The notes below the pieces were generated by a model. It saw only the letters and a list, made by a program, of their open reading frames with translations. It searched no databases and was not told the DNA's origin. A program made the position numbers and the translations under genes. A stretch of DNA of 64,000 nt. Origin: an uncultured Aquimarina sp. (GTDB lineage: Bacteria; Bacteroidota; Bacteroidia; Flavobacteriales; Flavobacteriaceae). Location of the stretch: contig NZ_CANLMP010000002.1 in the NCBI RefSeq assembly GCF_947492405.1, positions 62,001-126,000 of the forward strand, written 5' to 3'. Below, piece by piece: positions 58,633-64,000 of the stretch; the first letter of the stretch is position 1, and each line of letters opens with the position of its first letter.

Positions 58633-59460
58633 ATGAACAAAAAAACTCACTATCAAATTATTACAATATTCTTATTATTTCTTACAATTACCTCTTGTAA
58701 GCAAGAAAAAAAGGCTGAAGAAACTACCAACGAGCTAGAAGCCGAAATTACTGAAGAAGTAGAAGTAGTACAACCTAAAATTACATTAGAGAAATTAGAA
58801 GGTTCCCCTACTTATGCTGATGCTGCACTTATTTTAGATACTTCAGAAGAAATAATTGCTAAGAAATCTGGAGAAATGGATTTTTCTTTTAACGTAGAAA
58901 ATTATGAGTTAGGTGCTCAAACTAAAGGCCCAAATGTGGAAAAACTAGCGAATTCTGGTAAAGGGCAACATATTCATTTTATCCTGAATAATCAGCCGTA
59001 CTCCGCACATTATGAACCAAGTTTCAAAAAAGAAATTCCTGATGGGATTCATCATCTGGTTGCTTTTTTAAGCCGTTCATTCCATGAATCAGTAAAGAAT
59101 GAAAATTCTGTAGTTGTTCGTAAACTAATAGTTGGAGAAAAACCTGAGGATAAATTAAGCCTTGATATGGAAGCACCAACATTAATTTATAGCAGACCTA
59201 AAGGTGAATATTCTGGAAAAGATACAAAGGAAATATTACTAGATTTCTTTGTTCTAAATACAAAACTTTCTAAAGAGGGAAATAAAGTTCGTGCAAAAAT
59301 TAACGATAAAGAATTTACAATCACAGAATGGGTTCCTCACGTTATCAAAGGACTACCTATAGGAGAAGTTACTATTCAATTAGAGTTAATTGATGAATCA
59401 GGCACTTTAATTCCAGGACCATTTAACAGTGTAACTCGTACTGTAATATTAAAAGAATAA
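58633..59460 (+). CDS. Hypothetical lipoprotein upstream of the CobW GTPase
   Basis: Lipoprotein of 275 aa from MNKKTHYQIITIF with lipobox TITSC. A Glu-rich linker (ETTNELEAEITEEVEVVQ) precedes a beta-rich domain with GKGQHIHFILNNQPYSAHYE and GIHHLVAFLSRSFHESVK. The clustered His residues (QHIHF, AHYE, IHHL, FHES) could bind metal. The frame opens earlier at 58552 but ATG 58633 restores a normal signal sequence. It precedes the GTPase by 27 nt. Confidence 0.7.
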   Translation: MNKKTHYQIITIFLLFLTITSCKQEKKAEETTNELEAEITEEVEVVQPKITLEKLEGSPTYADAALILDTSEEIIAKKSGEMDFSFNVENYELGAQTKGPNVEKLANSGKGQHIHFILNNQPYSAHYEPSFKKEIPDGIHHLVAFLSRSFHESVKNENSVVVRKLIVGEKPEDKLSLDMEAPTLIYSRPKGEYSGKDTKEILLDFFVLNTKLSKEGNKVRAKINDKEFTITEWVPHVIKGLPIGEVTIQLELIDESGTLIPGPFNSVTRTVILKE

Positions 59461-59487
59461 ATAGGCTTTAAACAAAAAATCAAATCA

Positions 59488-60699
59488 ATGAAAAAACTAC
59501 CTGTAACTGTATTGAGTGGATTTCTTGGTGCAGGAAAGACAACGCTGTTAAATCATATTTTACACAACAAAGAAGGATTAAAAGTTGCTGTCATCGTTAA
59601 TGACATGAGTGAAATCAATATTGATGTGCAGCTTGTTAAAAATGAAAACACGCTTTCTAGAACCGAAGAAAAACTTGTAGAAATGTCTAATGGTTGTATC
59701 TGCTGTACATTAAGGGAAGATCTAATGGTAGAGGTAGAAAAGCTAGCCAAAGAACAACGTTTTGATTATTTGATTATAGAAAGTACCGGAATTTCTGAAC
59801 CTATTCCCGTAGCACAAACTTTTAGTTTCGCTAGTGAAGATGGACAACTGGATTTAAGCCGGTTTAGTTATGTAGATACTATGGTTACCGTTGTAGATGG
59901 CTATAATTTTCTAAAGGATTTCTCTAGTCCACAATATTTAACAGATAGAAACCTCACTAATATTGAAGGAGATGATCGCACCATTGTTAATCTACTGACT
60001 GATCAAGTAGAGTTTGCAAATGTAATTTTATTAAATAAAATAGATCTTATAACAGAATCAGAATTAAGAAATTTGTATGATATCATCCATAAATTAAACC
60101 CAAATGCTCGTGTCATTCCTACCCAAAACTCTCAAATCTCTTTAGGAGAAGTGATTGATACAGGTTTATTTGATTTTGAGGAAGCAGAAACATCAGCGGG
60201 GTGGATACAAGAACTGGAAAATGAACACATCCCTGAAACCGAGGAATATGGAATTGGTTCTTTTGTTTATAGAAAATGTAAACCTTTTCACCCACAGCGA
60301 TTTTTAGATTTTGCAACGCATCACTTCCCATCAAATATTATTCGTAGCAAAGGATTATTTTGGCTTGCATCTCGTCCCAATCAAGCACTTATTTGGGGTT
60401 CTGCAGGAGGCTCACTCAAAACAGATCCGGCAGGAGTTTGGTGGGCATCAATGCCTTTTAGTGAACGAATTAGTTATTCCTCTTTTCTAGATAACCAAAA
60501 AATGATAGAAGCCGAATGGGATATTACTTTTGGTGACCGTAAAATTGAATTAGTATTTATTGGTCAAAACATTGATGTAAATCTAGTAGCTAAGCAGTTA
60601 GATGACTGCTTACTCACAGAATTAGAAATTGATCAATGGAAAAATGGAGCGTTTACTGCAAACGACGATTGGCCGATTCCTAATTATCAAGAATCATAA
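59488..60699 (+). CDS. CobW/ZNG1-type GTP-binding metallochaperone
   Basis: G3E-family GTPase of 403 aa with Walker [11 protein letters not shown] (residues 11-20), the metal-binding CICC at 70-73 in [13 protein letters not shown], Walker B-like [16 protein letters not shown] as guanine motif, and a CobW C-terminal domain (about 255-390). Such proteins deliver zinc to client enzymes under zinc limitation in several bacteria. The client here is unknown. It probably forms a unit with the preceding lipoprotein and ends at a hairpin. Confidence 0.92.
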   Translation: MKKLPVTVLSGFLGAGKTTLLNHILHNKEGLKVAVIVNDMSEINIDVQLVKNENTLSRTEEKLVEMSNGCICCTLREDLMVEVEKLAKEQRFDYLIIESTGISEPIPVAQTFSFASEDGQLDLSRFSYVDTMVTVVDGYNFLKDFSSPQYLTDRNLTNIEGDDRTIVNLLTDQVEFANVILLNKIDLITESELRNLYDIIHKLNPNARVIPTQNSQISLGEVIDTGLFDFEEAETSAGWIQELENEHIPETEEYGIGSFVYRKCKPFHPQRFLDFATHHFPSNIIRSKGLFWLASRPNQALIWGSAGGSLKTDPAGVWWASMPFSERISYSSFLDNQKMIEAEWDITFGDRKIELVFIGQNIDVNLVAKQLDDCLLTELEIDQWKNGAFTANDDWPIPNYQES

Positions 60700-60725
60700 A
60701 TACAACAGATATAAATGAAAGATTC

Positions 60726-60775
60726 GAAAGGAACAGTCCGGTTTGTACATAATCTTACCGGGCCTGTTTTCTTTG
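60726..60775 (+). terminator. Intrinsic terminator after the CobW gene
   Basis: GAAAGGAACAGTCCGG pairs with CCGGGCCTGTTTTCTTT through a bulged stem with a 16-nt loop. The right arm is T-rich. Confidence 0.65.
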
Positions 60776-60824
60776 AATGATAAAAACATTATTTCAAAAA
60801 CTATTAGCAGTAAATGAAGTTCAT

Positions 60825-61739
60825 TTATACTGCAATCGTACTTCCTTTAGAAACCTTACTTTTATCGCTATCAAAATAGAAATCTATTCTTCCTAAATAC
60901 AAACCATAGCACCCAACCTGATTCACGAGTACATCTTTATCTTTTCTGTTTTTTACTAAGGTCGGCTCTTTAAGAAAAGTATGTGTATGTCCTCCGATAA
61001 TAAGATCAATATTTTCTGTAGCTTTTGCAAGACTCAAATCACTCACTTTATTTGGTTCATTTTTGTAATCATATCCTAAATGTGATAAACATATTACTAA
61101 ATCACACTTTTCTTCATTTTTTAATCTAGCACTCATATCCTGTGCAATTTCTATAGGATCAAGATATTTAGTTTCCTTATATAAATCCCGCATAACGAGT
61201 CCTTCTAATGCGATCCCTAAACCAAATATTCCAATCTTAATAGTATCTTTTATTAGTATTTCATATGGTTTCACAAAAGTATCCATTACGGTATTCGTAA
61301 AATCATAGTTAGCGGAAACAAATTTAAAACCAGCGTAAGGCATCTGAGCGTGTAACCCTTCAATCCCATTATCAAAATCATGATTACCTATAGTCGCAAC
61401 ATCATATTTAAGCATACTCATCAACTTGAATTCTAGCTCACCACCATAAAAATTAAAATAAGGAGTTCCCTGAAAAATGTCACCTGCATCCAATAATAAT
61501 GTATTAGGATTCTCTTTTCTTATATTTTCGATAATTGTAGCTCTTCGAGCTACACCTCCTTTATTTGAGTTTCTTCCATCATCTGGACCAAAAGGATCTA
61601 TATGACTATGCACATCGTTGGTATGTAAGATTGTTATCTTTTTTGCTTTACTTGCAGAAAAAGATGATAAACCAGCTCCTCCAATTGTTAACAAACCTGC
61701 CGTTAATGCCGAATGTTTTACAAATTCTCTTCGTTTCAT
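60825..61739 (-). CDS. Metallophosphatase, 5'-nucleotidase catalytic half
   Basis: Exported metal-dependent phosphatase of 304 aa with a Tat-like signal (KRREFVKHSALTAGLLTIG). The metal motifs are in order: HTNDVHSHI, LLDAGDIFQG, TIGNHDFDNG, CLSHLGYD and GGHTHTF. It corresponds to the N-terminal catalytic domain of UshA-type 5'-nucleotidases only; the C-terminal substrate domain is the separate gene upstream. Confidence 0.9.
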   Translation of the reverse strand: MKRREFVKHSALTAGLLTIGGAGLSSFSASKAKKITILHTNDVHSHIDPFGPDDGRNSNKGGVARRATIIENIRKENPNTLLLDAGDIFQGTPYFNFYGGELEFKLMSMLKYDVATIGNHDFDNGIEGLHAQMPYAGFKFVSANYDFTNTVMDTFVKPYEILIKDTIKIGIFGLGIALEGLVMRDLYKETKYLDPIEIAQDMSARLKNEEKCDLVICLSHLGYDYKNEPNKVSDLSLAKATENIDLIIGGHTHTFLKEPTLVKNRKDKDVLVNQVGCYGLYLGRIDFYFDSDKSKVSKGSTIAV

Positions 61740-61751
61740 TTTTTTATTTAA

Positions 61752-62546
61752 TTAGTTGGTTTGTAAAAATCTATCATCAATCTTTGGAGCAATTGTATCT
61801 ACTTTTTTGAAATAGTCAATCATTGCATTTCGAATTTTATAATTTAACTTATGAGCGTTGTCTGCTTGCTCAAAAAAATACATTTCATCACCTCCATTGT
61901 ATAAATAATCATTAGTTGCAACGAAATAAACCTGTTCATCCTTAATTTCTGTATTATTGATCAATGCACTCACAATATTAAAATCTTTATCAACAGTTAA
62001 TTTTAATCCTGAAATAGGATGTGCTTTTCGAGATTTTTGTAAATAGGCAATCAGTTTTCTGATATGGATCCCTTTCATTTCGGCGACTATAATACTGTTC
62101 TCAAACGGCATCACTTGATAGGCAGTACGCGCCGTAATAGTACCTTTTGGTATTGCTGCACGTATCCCACCGTGGTTTAATAGCACCATATCAATTGCAT
62201 TTTTAGTCTTTGATATAAAGAAAGGATTGGATTGCTCTAAAACAATATCTGCCATTAAATTACCTATAGCTGTATTCAAAATTCCATCTTTTTTAGAGTA
62301 TGTCTCTGGAGCATACGCCAAAGCACTATCTAAAGTTTTATTTACATGTGCTCTGTATGGTTTTATAAAAGCCTCTATATCTGGGTTGCCAGTAACAGTA
62401 TCATTGATTTCAATTCTTACTCCTTCTACTTTGACAAGGTGCTCTTTTTTCTGGCAAGATGAAATCACTATTATGAATGTGAGTAAAAAAAAACTTTTAT
62501 AAATTATTTTTTTTTGCAGGTAATTATGATGTATCATTTTATTCAC
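61752..62546 (-). CDS. 5'-nucleotidase C-terminal domain lipoprotein
   Basis: Lipoprotein of 264 aa with lipobox-like VISSC near residue 30 and a 5_nucleotid_C domain: NTAIGNLMADIVLEQ, MVLLNHGGIRAAIPKGTIT, YQVMPFENSIIVAEM and YLYNGGDEMYFFEQ. It supplies the nucleoside-binding half that the catalytic gene 12 nt downstream lacks. The gene order is reversed compared with the domain order in UshA. Confidence 0.88.
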   Translation of the reverse strand: MNKMIHHNYLQKKIIYKSFFLLTFIIVISSCQKKEHLVKVEGVRIEINDTVTGNPDIEAFIKPYRAHVNKTLDSALAYAPETYSKKDGILNTAIGNLMADIVLEQSNPFFISKTKNAIDMVLLNHGGIRAAIPKGTITARTAYQVMPFENSIIVAEMKGIHIRKLIAYLQKSRKAHPISGLKLTVDKDFNIVSALINNTEIKDEQVYFVATNDYLYNGGDEMYFFEQADNAHKLNYKIRNAMIDYFKKVDTIAPKIDDRFLQTN

Positions 62547-62697
62547 GTATTGTAAAACTTGATTAATCCTTTCTCTAACAGCTAATGTAAAATTTTAATT
62601 CTATTTACTCGATAATCGATATTTAAATATTCCAAGGCTAGCTCCGAAATTAAAAAAACTAATAAATGCCTCCTAAACCTAACCTAGTGGTCATTGT

Positions 62698-63135
62698 TTA
62701 CTGCACCAATCTAGCCGTTGCTTCTTTTAATATATAATTACAGTGATCTACATCATCTACATTTAATTCCAATATTCCAGTAACTTCTATTACTTGATCT
62801 GTTTTATAGTTTTGTTTATCTTTAAAAATAACTTCTATAATAGTTTCAGGACCAGCACCTCCACAGAAAAAACAAGAAGACATAGGGTTTCTGGAAACCA
62901 TATAAAATTCTTGTTCGTAAGAAAAATCTAAGAAATACCCTCTAATAGTAATTTTATCTCCTTCATATGATTTTATAATGGGACCAAATGTTGGTTTCAA
63001 AAAATAATCATCATAATGTACGTTATAAATATTATGAAAACTAACTTCTTCTAAATCCTCCCAAGACAACTTTTGCTGGGCAATGAGATGAAATGAAATA
63101 CTCATAAAAATAAGTGATAAAAGTACTTTAGGCAT
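62698..63135 (-). CDS. Secreted hypothetical protein with CFFCGG motif, DUF3299-like
   Basis: Protein of 145 aa with a signal peptide (1-19, ending HLIAQ). ITIRGYFLDFSYEQEFYMVS and SSCFFCGGAGPETIIEV recall the small OB-fold DUF3299-type proteins linked to FtsX-like permeases; the C-x2-C could bind metal. It overlaps the permease gene by 8 nt and so is translationally coupled to it. Confidence 0.68.
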   Translation of the reverse strand: MPKVLLSLIFMSISFHLIAQQKLSWEDLEEVSFHNIYNVHYDDYFLKPTFGPIIKSYEGDKITIRGYFLDFSYEQEFYMVSRNPMSSCFFCGGAGPETIIEVIFKDKQNYKTDQVIEVTGILELNVDDVDHCNYILKEATARLVQ

Positions 63136-64000
63136 CGGCTAAAATTTTTGAAACATTTAATTTAAATAAAGAATAAGACGCTAAAATCGAAGCAAGTATC
63201 GTCATAAAAACCACTATAAGTAACATAAGAAACTCCTGCATATCTGGTGAACTGATCTCCAAATGATATTTATATGCATCCGAAGCTAAACTGGAAAATA
63301 AAACAATGCCTACTCTTCCTAGAAACCATCCTAAGACAAATCCTATTAAGGATAAAAAAAAAGCTTCTAGAAAAACTAGTTTTAATAATTGAAATGTAGT
63401 TGCTCCATACGTTCTTAATAAAGCGAGTTCATGTTTTCTTTCTCTTACTGTTTTTATAAGACCTATAAAAATACTTAAACCAGCTACTAGAAGTATTGCG
63501 ATAGCAATTCCATTTATTGCCCGAAAACCGATACCTAAAAACTTCAATAATCGGTCAATTTCGAATTTTGGGAGTGCTGCTTGTAAGGAGGTATCTTTAT
63601 TAATAGATCTAGAAAGTTGTAATGCCCCAATAGGATTCCTGAAATTTAATAATAAAGCTGTAACCTCTTTGTGCTCTTCCTTATGTTCTATATGTTCTTC
63701 CTCATGTTCATGAACCTCCCAAACACTTTCAATATTTGTTATAATAAGGTGATCTATCACTGTCCCGGTAGGTCTTAAGACACCAGTCATTATGAAAGGT
63801 TTTTCATCATGCTCCTCTACTTCATTTTGTATTAGCCCGTGGGAACTTACAAAAGAGCTTCCTATATTAAGCTTGAGTTTTTTGGCTACTTCAGCTCCAA
63901 ATATTGCTTCAAAGTTTTTTGTGTTCAATTTTCCTTCTTTTAAGGTCGCACCATATTTACCTACATATTGATCTGAGGTCCCCAGAATCCTGTAACCCAT
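63128..64000 (-). CDS. FtsX/MacB-type ABC permease, N-terminus beyond the window
   Basis: C-terminal 290 aa of a permease cut by the window edge. A periplasmic MacB_PCD region contains a strongly His/Glu-rich loop (EVHEHEEEHIEHKEEHKEV). FtsX helices follow near 165-190, 215-240 and 258-280, with ERKHELALLRTYGATTFQLL as coupling helix. The His-rich loop suggests metal sensing or transport, as in permeases of zinc-related loci. Confidence 0.85.
   Translation of the reverse strand: MGYRILGTSDQYVGKYGATLKEGKLNTKNFEAIFGAEVAKKLKLNIGSSFVSSHGLIQNEVEEHDEKPFIMTGVLRPTGTVIDHLIITNIESVWEVHEHEEEHIEHKEEHKEVTALLLNFRNPIGALQLSRSINKDTSLQAALPKFEIDRLLKFLGIGFRAINGIAIAILLVAGLSIFIGLIKTVRERKHELALLRTYGATTFQLLKLVFLEAFFLSLIGFVLGWFLGRVGIVLFSSLASDAYKYHLEISSPDMQEFLMLLIVVFMTILASILASYSLFKLNVSKILADA

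Overview
The window is AT-rich chromosomal DNA of a member of the Bacteroidota, almost certainly the Flavobacteriaceae; a marine genus such as Aquimarina is a plausible guess that I cannot verify. The evidence is a fused CcoNO oxidase with a one-haem CcoP, TonB-dependent receptors, lipoboxes of Bacteroidota type, weak Shine-Dalgarno sites and promoters with the flavobacterial TAnnTTTG -7 element. No tRNA, rRNA, transposase, integrase or CRISPR array was seen.

Region 1 (0-39 kb) is mainly a low-oxygen and stress locus. It holds a receiver-Crp fusion regulator, hemN, a complete cbb3 oxidase locus (ccoS-NO-Q-P-G-H plus a DsbD/TauE-type membrane protein, and ccoI with a pdxH-like gene), eight tandem-domain universal stress proteins, Hsp20, a D-lactate dehydrogenase, cardiolipin synthase and a patatin. 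Eight boxes of the form TGA-N6-TCA precede these units. In each case a -7 element begins exactly 35 nt downstream of the box start, the geometry of an FNR-type activator near -41.5. Inside this region, 28.8-34.7 kb is a sulfur/persulfide island (split YeeE/YedE, DUF2892, rhodaneses, MBL-rhodanese fusion, TauE, Crp regulator) with a second palindrome, GTAAC-N4-GTTAC, in the same geometry.

Between ccoS and ccoI, 10.0-15.4 kb is accessory cargo of small orphan genes, some resembling immunity or DUF genes. It ends in a tandem array of four near-identical 28-codon ORFs plus a related 49-codon ORF, whose copies differ mainly at silent positions.

Region 2 (39.2-43.4 kb) is a second accessory block: about ten short orphan genes, mostly membrane or secreted, separated by copies of one short spacer (consensus AAARTTYARTAAACCGAT). 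It includes a 49-aa peptide with a double-glycine leader.

Region 3 (44-64 kb) carries an SbtA-type bicarbonate permease, a zinc deacylase, an ABC/TonB operon, a His/Met heptad lipoprotein, a Fur-family regulator, a subtilase, lipoproteins, a CobW GTPase, a two-gene 5'-nucleotidase and, at the edge, an FtsX-type permease with a His-rich loop. Several of these point to metal, perhaps zinc, homeostasis.
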